From JAUXFK01 sp034189035 (GTDB lineage Bacteria > Desulfobacterota > UBA8473): 42,094 nucleotides of DNA. The translations under genes were made by a program, and so were the position numbers. This document shows, in pieces, positions 17,234 through 27,206 of the stretch (positions within the stretch are counted from its first letter, which is position 1; each line of letters opens with the position of its first letter). The notes below the pieces were generated by a model. That model did not search any database. It saw nothing but the letters and a program-made list of their open reading frames with translations, and was not told where the DNA came from. Location: assembly GCA_034189035.1 (NCBI GenBank), contig JAXHVA010000037.1, positions 1 to 42,094 of the forward strand, written 5' to 3'.

Positions 17234-19870
17234 TTATATTTGACCCAGGTTTGAATATCCAAGAACAAGAGCGTCTTCAGTTGTTTTACAATCGTGCAGT
17301 TTTGCCTCTTTGTGAACATTTCTCAAAGAGAAGAGCACATTGATCAGGGTATTTGTGCAGTTCTTCAACGCCTCCTTATCCGGGCTTGGTCTTGACTTTT
17401 CTTCGAGCCAGTCTTTGTAGGCTTCCTCAAATTCTCTCATCTGTAAACAGCTTACCCAACAGATTTTTACAGCTAGGTGAGCAGGTGTTTCATTACGTAT
17501 TGTCTCTTCAAAGAATTTTCTGAATCTCCAATCCTGAAAACGCTTCGGCCAAAAGGGCAGAACGATCGTCATTCTGAAGGAATATGGGTCTGCATTTTCC
17601 AGACAATCGGCACAGCTCACATGGACAGGCATAAGTGAATAATCGGTATTTAAAGGACGAAGCAGGATATGTTCCACCAGATGAAAGCCCTCTTCGCTGC
17701 AGTCTTGTTCCGGGCATGCCAGTTGCAGGATCATCCCTTTTAGGGTTGATGCCTCTATGTTGGAATCGAAGAGCTCTTCAGAGCAGGCCAGATATTCCGT
17801 ATTATCCTTTTTGACAAAGAGCCTGTACTGCGAGGCATTTACCTTCTTCACTTCATAGCTGTCTTTCTTTAAGAGTCGGGCCTCCAACAGGGTTGCGTCT
17901 TCTTCAGCGCTCTTTTGTGTATCGTATTGCTCTGTGCTTGTTAACAGGAGAGTGCCTTGCGTATCCTTTAGCTGGTATTGGTATTTTACCGGATCTTCCA
18001 TTGGAGTTACAGGGGAGACTTCGATTGTATACGCCGGTTCACAGTAGAGATATCTTCGTCTGTAATTATCTATGCCCAACAGTCGGGCGATTCTTGCCTC
18101 CAATCCTGAAACATTGAAGGTGTCCCATACCTCCGGTCGATTGTTCTCTTGATCCCATGCCGTATAATGAAAGGCCCTGCCACGGTCTTGGCTGATTACA
18201 GGATAATCCTTTAAGAAATCCTCTTTGTCATTAACCAGGTTTTCATTCACTTTTTTTTCATATACGTCATACATTAACAGGGCATAATCATTGAATCTTT
18301 CACCGAAGCGGGCCATTAAATGATCCAAAAAACGGTTCCGTCTGTCCCATTTGGTCTCGTCGCTTTCTAATTGAGCCTCCAAAGCTGTGATATAGCCATT
18401 ATTGGCGTCCGATTTAAATGCTTCCCAGTCCGGAACATCAGAACCTGTATAATCGACCAGCAATTCATTTATGCCTGGCGCATCATACAGAGGCTGTCCA
18501 AAGTATGTGCTGTCATCGGTGTTATGAACAGAGAGCAGATCCTTTACCCTCGATAGTTGTGCAAGATAGTCAGCCAGAAGTTGATCAAAAAAGGTGAGAT
18601 ACCCTTTGAGCTGCTTTGCCTGTGCCTTTCGCAAATCACCTGAAAAATCAGGAAGCCCTTCAGTACCGATGCCGTATGTGAGGGGAAACTCTTCCTGGAT
18701 ACTTGTGTAATCAGTGAGCTCATGATATGTGCCCTTCGGTATACTCAAATCATTTTCATCACATCTGATAACAGGGGATTTTGCCATTCCGATTTTCGCT
18801 TCAAACTTTTCCCGGGCCTTTTTGTTATCCGCAAAAAGAGGGATATTTCCCTTGTAAAAGGTTATGGATGAAAGCCCTGTATCGAGCCGGGCCTTGAATA
18901 ATGGCGGGTTGAGCCTCATGCACCACGGCTCTGAAGCGACGGGGTTGTCGTTGCTGTCATAACGCAGTACAAAGAGATTTTTAATAGACTGAACACCAGC
19001 GACTTTCATGATTTCCCTGTAAAGATCGGATACATGTAATTCACTTGGAAGTATGGAGGCTTCCAGTTCCTGTGTATCGATAAAACCGTGATCCAGTAAC
19101 GGTCCATCAAATATCTCCTCGATGTTTTTGTCTTTTTCCAGCATCTCCTCTAAGGTATAGATCTTTACAGAAGGACTCAGGAATTGATGTGTTCTAAAGT
19201 AGATATCCGCCAGTATATCTTCTGTTTCTGCGTCTGCTGATACTTCGACCTTGGCGCACAGGCTGATCTTTTCGATGCCCACCACATCGATAGAGAGGTA
19301 ATCCTCGCACAGGTTTCTCACTTTGTGGAGTTTGTCTTGTGCCGCCTTTTTTATGGAATCGACCATCGCAGTATCGGTTAGATCCACATCTTCGTCTAAT
19401 TCAAGTAAGACATTGTACATCCCTTTTAATAACAGAGCCTTTTCTTCTTCTCCATTGTATTGTAACTCCATATTCTCGATATCCGCATATATCTTCGGTG
19501 GAGGACTTTGAGCTATGTATACCCAGGCATTTTTTACATGAGGGGTATCGATGAGTACCTTTCTGAAATCGGTTTCAGTGACCGGATTGCAGGTCAATAC
19601 CTCTTTGGCTGTAAAGAACTGCGGTGGATTTGTGCTGTCATCAGGTTCGGCCAATAGATCTTTTATGTCAAAGGATGTTCTGTAACCTAAGTCCGTAATC
19701 CCATAACAGAGTACCTCTAAAATAGTGATGCCAGGGTCATGGACATTGTAATCCGTCCATATCTTGCTCCCGAGATCTTCAATGTGTTTCAGTCCCTGAT
19801 CACGAAGGAACTGAAAATCCATGCTTTTCTCAGTTGGCTTCTCTTTTGATATGGTCAGTCTTTCTTCCAT
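17234..19870 (-). CDS. eCIS baseplate wedge protein (Afp12-like)
   Basis: 878 residues. The N-terminus has the hallmark IWTDYNVHDPGITILEVLCY...ITDLGYRT (about 38-65), followed by KEVLTCNPVTETDFRKVLID, which is typical of the second large wedge protein of Afp/PVC-type baseplates (T4 gp6/gp7-related assembly). The C-terminal part includes HLVEHILLRPL (about 720) and FRMTIVLPFWPKRFQDWRFRKFFE (about 760). It would form the wedge ring around the spike that triggers sheath contraction. Start ATG at 19870, 36 nt after the first wedge gene. Role is confident; the paralogue number relies on gene order. Confidence 0.88.
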   Translation of the reverse strand: MEERLTISKEKPTEKSMDFQFLRDQGLKHIEDLGSKIWTDYNVHDPGITILEVLCYGITDLGYRTSFDIKDLLAEPDDSTNPPQFFTAKEVLTCNPVTETDFRKVLIDTPHVKNAWVYIAQSPPPKIYADIENMELQYNGEEEKALLLKGMYNVLLELDEDVDLTDTAMVDSIKKAAQDKLHKVRNLCEDYLSIDVVGIEKISLCAKVEVSADAETEDILADIYFRTHQFLSPSVKIYTLEEMLEKDKNIEEIFDGPLLDHGFIDTQELEASILPSELHVSDLYREIMKVAGVQSIKNLFVLRYDSNDNPVASEPWCMRLNPPLFKARLDTGLSSITFYKGNIPLFADNKKAREKFEAKIGMAKSPVIRCDENDLSIPKGTYHELTDYTSIQEEFPLTYGIGTEGLPDFSGDLRKAQAKQLKGYLTFFDQLLADYLAQLSRVKDLLSVHNTDDSTYFGQPLYDAPGINELLVDYTGSDVPDWEAFKSDANNGYITALEAQLESDETKWDRRNRFLDHLMARFGERFNDYALLMYDVYEKKVNENLVNDKEDFLKDYPVISQDRGRAFHYTAWDQENNRPEVWDTFNVSGLEARIARLLGIDNYRRRYLYCEPAYTIEVSPVTPMEDPVKYQYQLKDTQGTLLLTSTEQYDTQKSAEEDATLLEARLLKKDSYEVKKVNASQYRLFVKKDNTEYLACSEELFDSNIEASTLKGMILQLACPEQDCSEEGFHLVEHILLRPLNTDYSLMPVHVSCADCLENADPYSFRMTIVLPFWPKRFQDWRFRKFFEETIRNETPAHLAVKICWVSCLQMREFEEAYKDWLEEKSRPSPDKEALKNCTNTLINVLFSLRNVHKEAKLHDCKTTEDALVLGYSNLGQI

Positions 19871-19906
19871 CTCTATTCAACTCAAGTCCTGTAAATATGG
19901 TTCTGC

Positions 19907-22900
19907 TTAACTCGAACTGCATCCCGCATCTGTAGAGATACTGTGCTCAAGCCCGGTTGAAATATCCACAGTACTGTATGATGTGAGTATTGAACGCGCT
20001 GAGGTGGTTTGAATCTCCTCTTTATATCCGAGAAAGGTTCCCCCTTTATAATGTCCCAGTACGAGATCCGTTAAGAAATCAACATACTCTCGCTTTTCGA
20101 TAAAATTGAGAATCACGGATCTATGTAATGTGGTTCCGAAACCGATTTCAGCGCTTCCATCATACGCCCATGGCGATAAAAACCGTTTTAAATCGTCGTT
20201 CAGTACCTTCTTGTAATACTGCGGGTCATAGTTCTTCTTCATCTTTACCTTTACTGTCACTCTTACCTGTTCATACAGAGGATTCAATACCTTCAGTCTT
20301 TCTTTTGCAAAATCAGGGATATTTTCTTCTCTTCCCTTGACAAAAGGGGTGTTTATACCTGCCAGAAAGTCCCGGATACCTTCGAGTGTCCCCACATCGA
20401 CTTTCGGTTCCATTACATCCACTGCTTTTTTATTCCGTAGATCAGGTATGACTACTATCATCACGTATCCTGGGGCAATTTCAGTATTTATGTTCGTGTG
20501 ATTCAGGCACTTTACTCTGTGAATCGATGGAAATTCCTGCAGGACCAATCTTTCGTAGTCCCATATTGTGATTGCCCTGTTCTTATGCCGCAAGCGCTCA
20601 CTGATCCTGCGGTAAAAATCTTTGTTATTTTCCTGGGTCTTTCCGCCAAAGGATGCATACGGCTGCATAACCGACTTAATCGCTGTGGTTTGCTGTGAGA
20701 GTTTGCTTATCGTTTCAGCCGGCAGTGCGGATTCGAGATGGCTCGCAGCATTGTTGTTGTCTTTGAAAGAGGCTATGGCTGCCTGTGCTTTCACATCTAT
20801 CAGGTCAGGGAATGCATCTGTCTCATCTGTTTCTTTAATACAGCCCGCAATCCAGAGGCAGGATTCGTCGAGTAAGGTATTGCCGGATACGATATCATCG
20901 GGAAGCAGGAATCTGATGATTCCCGATTTCACCAGATTGTTCGTGGTGTCTTCGAGAATATCCGATGCTGCGAATGGATACCACTGATTGTCTTTTAGAT
21001 AGAGCCATTCAATATCCGGAACTTCCTTTTCCGGGTCTCCGGATCCTTCGTATACTTGAAATAACAAAGAAACGATCTGAGAGGGGAGGGCATCTTTGAT
21101 CCCGATGCATAGATGACCTGTGCATAAGACTGTATCCAGATTGAATTGAGGAACCGCCAGAATAACTCCTCCGTCCAGATAAGGGTGGACTTCTCTTTGA
21201 CCGAAAGGGTATATATGAAAGGCCTGTTCTGTCCTCGAATCATATCTGCTTTTGGCATTGTCTGATGGAGGATTATTTTCGTCTTTGGTGCTTGTTGAAG
21301 AAGAAAATTCTATCTCCACTGAGGATGAGTAGCCGAGATAGAGGCTTTTAATCGTTGGTGTATAGGGTTCATTGGGGAAGATGGTGGTGGTTTCATCTGT
21401 GAGGCCGTTTGCCAGTTTCAAGGCCTGTTTGGTATAGACCTCACTATATTTTGTATGCTGAAAGTCTTTTCCGGAAAGTTGGAGTCGAATAAAACCCCTT
21501 TGCGTATTGGAGTTATAGGTATCTAAAGAGAGTATTCCTTCATATCTGTCAAAGTCTGCAACCCCATTGTCCCCTGCGTTGAGATCAATGGTGGAGATGT
21601 TTATGGTATCTTCTTCTCCATCCTCTTCATCCAGTTTGCATCGGAGATAGGTCGCATCGTTTTCCCCGATATGGGCTTCATCAAGGAGAAGTTCCGTGTG
21701 AGAGACGTCTTTGCTCAGAGAAATGTTCGTATTACCTGCCTCCCATATACTGCTGTATCCATAAACCCATGAGATGGGAAAATAAAAGAATTGAAATCCT
21801 GCTGATGGCTGGGCAAATAGATTTTGGCCGTTATTATCGAAAAGAGGATTCCATATCTTGTTTTTCAAGTATGAGACCTTCACCTTAAAGCTGTCGTTTT
21901 TTATGTCTTGATTGAGAATAGAGTTGTATACGCAATAGTGCTTTTCAAAATCCCCGGAAGGAGGCAGATCCAACCATTCAATGATAAGGGAGAGTGTGTT
22001 CAGTTTTTTACTGAACACCTCCTCAGAGCCGATATAAAAATTAGACCCAATGGAGGGCCTTGGCCCAAAAGGATGAAAGGCCTTATCTAGAGCAAAGACT
22101 GTCTGATCATTTTGAAGAATAAGATTCCTTACCCCCTCACAATCGACATCTATCTTTATGGTCTGTATTGTACGGTCTTTCAAATCGCCGTAGGCAGAAT
22201 TTTCTGATTCCTCATTCGAATTCTCGGATTCCTCATTGAGATAGATTCTTAAAACAGGCCACACTGTATCAAACCCGCCTTCCAATACCGAATCGTTAAA
22301 AGGCACAATCGCAGGGTCACCCGAGTGTAATTGGATGACAAATCGGAGTGCTTTCTCTTGTGCAATCTCTAAAACCTCAAATCCACTTTTTTCATCTCTA
22401 TCATCAAGTGGAAGGTATTCCTCTATTTCCAGCCAGCTTTCATCGCTGCTCAACTCAACCGTAAAACCATCTTGCAAGGATGTAAGCGAAGCCGTATCAT
22501 CGAGATTAAGATTAAATGTAACGGTTATGGTCCTGTCTCCTTCATTGAGCAGCAGTATGGGGGAGGCGATGGCAATACCCACCTTTGCCTTTGGTATATC
22601 AGTGTCTCCAAAGGGCCTCCAGCTTCCAATACTGTCCGTTTCGAACTCTTCTCCCTGTCCGTCAGCAGAATTGGCCTTTGAAGCGGCATACACCTTGTAA
22701 TTGGCGTTTGGATCTATATATACGGTCTTCAGTTGATCCACAGTTGCTTTGTTTACAATAGTTTCTTCAGTGAGTTCATAAGAAAGGGGGTTGCCCTCAG
22801 CGTCTTTTCCGGCCTTTAGGGTTGTGCCCTTTGCCAATCTATAAGAAGAGTAATTCTCTGCCAGCTCAAAGAGAAGATGTACCTTATCCGGGACCTGTTC

Positions 22901-23731
22901 ATTTTTTTTGAGGCAGAGAACCTCCTGATAATAAAAATCCAGATGGCGTTTTGTCAGAGTATTTAAGGCGTCTTTGGCATATTGGAAGAGAAAGAGAAAA
23001 CAGATAAGGAGTGTAATATGAGGCGGATGATCGTCTTTTTCCATGATACTCGATTGGAAAAGCTCTTTTGCCTTAAGGGTGATCTTTGCATAGGATTGAA
23101 AGAAGATCGAATAAACCCGTTTTAAATCGTCAAACATGGATTCCAAGTCACTTCCATTGTCAGTCGGTTTTGTGGCAAGACCGTTGAAAGCCGCTTCATC
23201 AAAGCCCCAATCGTTCGTATAAAAATCACTGTAATCGCTTACAACAGAGATGGATTTATCGATCTGGGCCAGGGTTGTCAGAGGGGTTTGGAGTTGATTC
23301 TCTATTTCTTCGAGAATAAAGGATTTCAGCGTATGTATAGGGGGGACCCTCTTATTCCAACTCTGGATTTCCGAGGCAATCCCAAAGATAGAATCTGTAA
23401 TGGCTTTTACATCCGTAGATGTGGAACTTTGAGCAAAGTCATCAAAGAGGGAGAGTATATCATTCTCGGTCGTTTTATAGGGAGCTATGGAAATAAGGGC
23501 GAGTAATACGGTAATGCTTACTTCGAGTAATCCCTGCCAGTTTTCTGTGTTTTGGTTGTCCCTGTCATAATACTTGATAGACTGTGCGTACTTATAGACA
23601 AAGGCAATCGTATCTTCGATGCTTTTCTCGTCAATCTTGATAGAAGAAGGTAAAAGCGCCTTTAATAAGCGTTCTGATTGACTGGTTCCGTTTCTAACCA
23701 GTGGATTTCTTACGCTGGAGCAACCGGACAT
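19907..23731 (-). CDS. eCIS baseplate protein, J/gp6-like (Afp11-like)
   Basis: 1274 residues. The N-terminal half contains helical and beta-rich segments with the FELAENYSSYRLAKGTTLKAG type motif (about 285-310) common in large eCIS wedge proteins. The C-terminal 250 residues carry the baseplate-J/gp47-like region: FYRRISERLRHKNRAITIWDYE (about 1025), LVLQEFPSIHRVKCLNH, and VTVKVKMKKNYDPQYYKKVLNDDL. It is the main wedge component joining spike hub and sheath. It begins 2 nt after the gp25-like gene, so the two are probably co-translated. Size is normal for Afp11 homologues. Confidence 0.9.
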   Translation of the reverse strand: MSGCSSVRNPLVRNGTSQSERLLKALLPSSIKIDEKSIEDTIAFVYKYAQSIKYYDRDNQNTENWQGLLEVSITVLLALISIAPYKTTENDILSLFDDFAQSSTSTDVKAITDSIFGIASEIQSWNKRVPPIHTLKSFILEEIENQLQTPLTTLAQIDKSISVVSDYSDFYTNDWGFDEAAFNGLATKPTDNGSDLESMFDDLKRVYSIFFQSYAKITLKAKELFQSSIMEKDDHPPHITLLICFLFLFQYAKDALNTLTKRHLDFYYQEVLCLKKNEQVPDKVHLLFELAENYSSYRLAKGTTLKAGKDAEGNPLSYELTEETIVNKATVDQLKTVYIDPNANYKVYAASKANSADGQGEEFETDSIGSWRPFGDTDIPKAKVGIAIASPILLLNEGDRTITVTFNLNLDDTASLTSLQDGFTVELSSDESWLEIEEYLPLDDRDEKSGFEVLEIAQEKALRFVIQLHSGDPAIVPFNDSVLEGGFDTVWPVLRIYLNEESENSNEESENSAYGDLKDRTIQTIKIDVDCEGVRNLILQNDQTVFALDKAFHPFGPRPSIGSNFYIGSEEVFSKKLNTLSLIIEWLDLPPSGDFEKHYCVYNSILNQDIKNDSFKVKVSYLKNKIWNPLFDNNGQNLFAQPSAGFQFFYFPISWVYGYSSIWEAGNTNISLSKDVSHTELLLDEAHIGENDATYLRCKLDEEDGEEDTINISTIDLNAGDNGVADFDRYEGILSLDTYNSNTQRGFIRLQLSGKDFQHTKYSEVYTKQALKLANGLTDETTTIFPNEPYTPTIKSLYLGYSSSVEIEFSSSTSTKDENNPPSDNAKSRYDSRTEQAFHIYPFGQREVHPYLDGGVILAVPQFNLDTVLCTGHLCIGIKDALPSQIVSLLFQVYEGSGDPEKEVPDIEWLYLKDNQWYPFAASDILEDTTNNLVKSGIIRFLLPDDIVSGNTLLDESCLWIAGCIKETDETDAFPDLIDVKAQAAIASFKDNNNAASHLESALPAETISKLSQQTTAIKSVMQPYASFGGKTQENNKDFYRRISERLRHKNRAITIWDYERLVLQEFPSIHRVKCLNHTNINTEIAPGYVMIVVIPDLRNKKAVDVMEPKVDVGTLEGIRDFLAGINTPFVKGREENIPDFAKERLKVLNPLYEQVRVTVKVKMKKNYDPQYYKKVLNDDLKRFLSPWAYDGSAEIGFGTTLHRSVILNFIEKREYVDFLTDLVLGHYKGGTFLGYKEEIQTTSARSILTSYSTVDISTGLEHSISTDAGCSSS

Positions 23732-23733
23732 TT

Positions 23734-24150
23734 TTAAAGATTCGTTCCTTCATTTTTATAAAATGGATACACAAAGTTCTGCCGAGAGTTTGTAGCGCGG
23801 ACAATATAGTCCACACTGATCAGGAGGAGACCGTCATTATCCATATCTGTCTGTATAGAGATCTTTTCGACTTTAATCCTTGGCTCAAAGTGCATTATTG
23901 CCTTTTGAATCAAGTCCGTTACATATGTCTTCAAACTGGTGTTCATCGGTTCAAATAGGAGTACATCGAGATTGCAACCGTATTTATGCTGCATCACCCT
24001 TTCGCCCAACCTGGTCGATAAGAGGATATGCAGACTGCTTTCGATATCCTCAATGCCGGATGTCATTTTCACCCCTTTATATGCTTTTGAAAAGGTTGGG
24101 GGGAAACTCCAGCCGTTGCCTAGAAATAGATCCTTTTCAGATAAACCCAT
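23734..24150 (-). CDS. gp25-like baseplate protein (Afp9-like)
   Basis: 138 residues. Motifs FLGNGWSFPPTF (about 9-20), GIEDIESSLHILLSTRLGERVM (about 31-52, with the GER signature) and YGCNLDVLLFEPMN (about 58-71) identify the gp25/TssE family, the most conserved baseplate wedge subunit, which initiates sheath polymerisation. The ATG at 24150 has GGAGG about 13 nt upstream, inside the end of the PAAR gene. Gene order PAAR, gp25, Afp11 is canonical. Confidence 0.95.
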   Translation of the reverse strand: MGLSEKDLFLGNGWSFPPTFSKAYKGVKMTSGIEDIESSLHILLSTRLGERVMQHKYGCNLDVLLFEPMNTSLKTYVTDLIQKAIMHFEPRIKVEKISIQTDMDNDGLLLISVDYIVRATNSRQNFVYPFYKNEGTNL

Positions 24151-24159
24151 CTTTCGGTC

Positions 24160-24450
24160 TCATCCTCCAATCATTACTGTTGCACATCCGAGTACTATAG
24201 AGCCGCCGTGAGCAGTAGAGTCTCCCATGCGAGCTGCCGGCATATTATTGATCAATACTGTAGAAGAACCCATAATAATCGTATCAGGCGGGCCAGAACA
24301 TGTGGCCATATCGCCTACCCTGGCGGCAGGCATGCTCCCTATGAGTACATTGGGAGAACCAGGGGGCATGATCGGTCCCCCAACATGGGGCACGATTCCT
24401 GTGATCATTGGACAAACATGGATATCTCCTGCTCTTGCTGCCATACCCAT
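24160..24450 (-). CDS. PAAR-repeat spike tip protein (Afp10-like)
   Basis: 96 residues from the ATG at 24450 (an upstream in-frame start adds 11 residues without resembling the family). Motifs MAARAGDIHVCP, GIVPHVGGPIMPPGSPNVLI, MPAARVGDMATCSGPPDTI and MPAARMGDSTAHGGSIVLG are classic PAAR repeats with the His/Cys positions that bind a metal ion at the spike apex. The protein sharpens the VgrG-like needle encoded immediately upstream. Confidence 0.95.
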   Translation of the reverse strand: MGMAARAGDIHVCPMITGIVPHVGGPIMPPGSPNVLIGSMPAARVGDMATCSGPPDTIIMGSSTVLINNMPAARMGDSTAHGGSIVLGCATVMIGG

Positions 24451-24506
24451 ATGAAACTCTTCTTGATTTTTTACCCTGAGCAAAGTCGCTCATTTGTGGA
24501 TGTATA

Positions 24507-26267
24507 TCAGTTTATCATTACCATTGAACCCTTAACAGTCGTGTTTCCGTCCGATCCAAGCTCTGCAGTAGCACCACCTTTTAAGGTGAGATTGGCATCC
24601 GCTTTGATGTCAGAATTGATTCCCTCAATCTTGATATCACCACCTGCCTTGAGTATGATGTCCTTTGTGCTGTCCAGGGCAATTCCGTCTGCGTTCAAGG
24701 TGATGGAATTGTCGTTTTCATCTGTAATCACGATTTCGCCGTCTTCCTCACTGAGCAAGACCGTGTTTCCACTTTTAGTTTCAAGGCAGATCTTCTTCTT
24801 ATCATCGTCAAAGGTGATCTTCATCTCTCCTTTTGTATATATCCCCTTCTCAAAATTATCGTCATCGGCTTCAGTAGGCGCTGTGTTTACATTACTGTGC
24901 AGTGCGCCTAAGACTATAGGGTCCCTGGGGTCTCCGTTTATAAAGCCGAGAACCACCTCATCATCCAACTCCGGTCTGAAGACCATTCCTCTATTTTCCC
25001 CGGCAAATACATTATTCAACCTGGCCCAGATTCCTTTTGCATCAGTGGACCCATCTTCTTTTATAAAGGGTATATTTACCATTATTCGGTGGTTACCTTC
25101 CTGTTCATCATCTCCGATTTGAGCTACCTTGCCGATATGTAATCCATGAATTGCAGGGAGTAAACCCGATGCGGGTGAATCGACGATATCCTCGCTTTTG
25201 GAAAACCATTCCGGAGACAGTCCCAATTGGATGTCTGTTGTCCATGTGCCCTTATAGATCTGATGAACTACCCCTGATACATAGGCATCTCCATTAAACC
25301 TCTCTCCCACACCTTGTAGGGTAACAATGCTGTCAGGGGTAATACCTGAATACCCTTCAAGACGAACCATTCCTCTGATCTTTGCCAGATAACTCTTCAA
25401 AAGCCTGGCATCGGCCCAGGCTTTCATTTCATCGGTATTCAGTTCTCCGCCGTGATACAACTTACACCCCTCGGAATTGATAACTGCAGATAGATCCTCA
25501 ACGGATATATTTCCTGTACGATCAAAAGAAGGCGGAGTGGCCTCTTCTTCAGCCAATTCCTGAGCAGTAAAGTCCCAGGTGTGGCTGCTCACCGAAGACC
25601 ACTGGTTGCGCACATCCATCTCAGCTTCAAACTCGATGATTGTAGACCCATACGTCAGGGTCAACAAAGGGTCCTGACTTAAATCCGGAGGACGGACTGT
25701 GATCTTCCCTTGATCGTTCAAGGTGATAAACCCATTGACTTCTGCGCGAATGACGAGAAAGTCCCAATCCGTGCAATTATACTGAACAACCTCAGGGTGT
25801 TCCAGGTCGGTTGCCTCAATGTCGGCTTCCAATGAATACTTCTCAATCAGGTCTGTAATGAGATCGCTGTCTTTTATCTGGTTATGATTCGCGCTGTGTC
25901 TTCCACTGGTCAGTTTTATTGCTTTGTCCCTGCATTCCACCTCCATTTTGGAACGTCTGCCGGATTTTATTGTAATGCCGTGTTTAATGATGATCCCTTT
26001 GAACAGGGTTTCTTCTTCAGAGTAGTATCCAGCTTTTATCTCAATCTCTTTGCCAGGAACAAAATCCTCTGAATTACTTACAGCGAAGTCCTGCTTTGAG
26101 ACATCCCCGTCTGCCAGGATTATTTTTGCTTTTGAGATTCTGTTGACTTCCTTTGAAACGACAATGGAAAGCACCTGGTAGGAGTTGGATATCTCAGCGC
26201 CTTCAATTAAGATGGTATACGTTACCCGACCGATCGACCTGTTTGTTAATAGAGTTTCTTCTGCCAT
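24507..26267 (-). CDS. VgrG-like spike protein (Afp8-like, gp27-gp5 fusion)
   Basis: 586 residues. The gp27/phage late-control-D-like hub covers about 15-360 (VLSIVVSKEVNRISKAKIIL, QYNCTDWDFLVIRAEVNGF). An OB-fold follows at about 375-465 (GLHIGKVAQI, GIWARLNNVFAGENRGMVFRP, DDEVVLGFINGDPRDPIVLG). The C-terminal 110 residues are a repeated beta-prism (KMKITFDDDKK-type strands, ITLNADGIALDSTKDIILKA, LTLKGGATAELG). The protein forms the trimeric needle tipped by PAAR. Its ATG overlaps the LysM-protein stop (TAATG), indicating coupling. No extra effector domain is fused to the end. Confidence 0.95.
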   Translation of the reverse strand: MAEETLLTNRSIGRVTYTILIEGAEISNSYQVLSIVVSKEVNRISKAKIILADGDVSKQDFAVSNSEDFVPGKEIEIKAGYYSEEETLFKGIIIKHGITIKSGRRSKMEVECRDKAIKLTSGRHSANHNQIKDSDLITDLIEKYSLEADIEATDLEHPEVVQYNCTDWDFLVIRAEVNGFITLNDQGKITVRPPDLSQDPLLTLTYGSTIIEFEAEMDVRNQWSSVSSHTWDFTAQELAEEEATPPSFDRTGNISVEDLSAVINSEGCKLYHGGELNTDEMKAWADARLLKSYLAKIRGMVRLEGYSGITPDSIVTLQGVGERFNGDAYVSGVVHQIYKGTWTTDIQLGLSPEWFSKSEDIVDSPASGLLPAIHGLHIGKVAQIGDDEQEGNHRIMVNIPFIKEDGSTDAKGIWARLNNVFAGENRGMVFRPELDDEVVLGFINGDPRDPIVLGALHSNVNTAPTEADDDNFEKGIYTKGEMKITFDDDKKKICLETKSGNTVLLSEEDGEIVITDENDNSITLNADGIALDSTKDIILKAGGDIKIEGINSDIKADANLTLKGGATAELGSDGNTTVKGSMVMIN

Positions 26268-27001
26268 TAGCCGGTCTTCTCAAAAGGTGGAAAGTGCAAA
26301 GCTAGGCCTGTCTTTAATCTTCGAAAATTGGTAAGACCATTGGCTTTGGCAACTTCAAGATAGTAACTTGGGTCATTGTATATCTGCTCAGTCATCAATG
26401 GGATCGTGTCTCCCTCATTTACGATCCGAACATGCGTCAGATTCGGTGAAGACTGATCTTTTCTCATTTCCTGTTCTGTCTGAGGCACATGTTCTCTGAG
26501 GGAAATATTGATCTTTGCCCGCAGGGGTGTCCCATCAGGTTCAAACAGGGTATAGGTGATATTGAGCTTTTCCATGATTCCGAGGAACAGATCTTCTCCC
26601 CATACGACCTTAACAAAGGGTGTGCGATGGGTCGTCCCTTGGAATCCATAGAGGACTTCTTTTAATTCAGTAATCTTTTCTGTAACATATGAACTGATGT
26701 CATCTGTGCCGAATACTGCTGCAAAGGCTCCTCCGACCCCTCCGAGAAAGTCCATATCATTTCGTACTACACCTGTTCCATCAAGTGTAAACTCCAGATT
26801 GATCTTTTCCGGCTCAACCCATTCGAATTGGCCTGTACCTCCCAGATTGCCGGGTATTTCACTTTGGTTATACCTGATGGAATAGTTCCTGCTGTATTGA
26901 TGTGGATTGACCTGTACCTCAAATTCCTTTTCTTTGCTGCTCTCAGATGCCTCCTCATCAGAGTAGGAGATTATTTTCAGCTTAGTAAGTTCTCCTGCCA
27001 T
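26267..27001 (-). CDS. LysM-containing tube-initiation/baseplate protein (Afp7-like)
   Basis: 244 residues. The first 190 residues have FEVQVNPHQYSRNYSI and the VKVVWGEDLFLGIMEKLNITYTLF strand pattern of the CIS/T4 gp53-like baseplate family. The last 50 form a LysM-like module (EGDTIPLMTEQIYNDPSYY, KANGLTNFRRLKTGLALHFPP). The family links the inner tube to the spike hub; LysM here is structural and need not bind peptidoglycan. One base separates it from the DUF5908 gene and it overlaps the VgrG start. Confidence 0.9.
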   Translation of the reverse strand: MAGELTKLKIISYSDEEASESSKEKEFEVQVNPHQYSRNYSIRYNQSEIPGNLGGTGQFEWVEPEKINLEFTLDGTGVVRNDMDFLGGVGGAFAAVFGTDDISSYVTEKITELKEVLYGFQGTTHRTPFVKVVWGEDLFLGIMEKLNITYTLFEPDGTPLRAKINISLREHVPQTEQEMRKDQSSPNLTHVRIVNEGDTIPLMTEQIYNDPSYYLEVAKANGLTNFRRLKTGLALHFPPFEKTG

Positions 27002-27002
27002 A

Positions 27003-27191
27003 CTACCTGTCCTTGTTTTGCTCTAAGATGGTGAGCACCTGGTTTACACACTCTTCTATAATCTGCCACTTCTCTATAGAGTCAGTGTTTGAAACAGATG
27101 TGAAACCGCCGTTTCTTCGGCCATCTGAGCTGCCTCTATCTTCGTCGGCAATTGTAGCTTTGATAATCAGCTCTTTTATCTCAATCGGCAT
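27003..27191 (-). CDS. DUF5908 small eCIS protein
   Basis: 62 residues starting MPIEIKELIIKATIAD, the hallmark of DUF5908, a short protein repeatedly found between tube and LysM genes of eCIS loci. The C-terminal 25 residues are helical (IEKWQIIEECVNQVLTILEQNK); the middle is low-complexity. Biochemical role unknown. It may be a small baseplate or chaperone component. Tight spacing (15 nt upstream, 1 nt downstream) supports membership in the operon. Confidence 0.85.
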   Translation of the reverse strand: MPIEIKELIIKATIADEDRGSSDGRRNGGFTSVSNTDSIEKWQIIEECVNQVLTILEQNKDR

Positions 27192-27206
27192 GAATCCATC
27201 CTTGTT

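Noticed and set aside
24208..25122. 304-codon plus-strand frame
   Set aside because: Antisense to the PAAR and VgrG-like genes, whose domains are unmistakable; low-complexity Ser/Pro-rich product.
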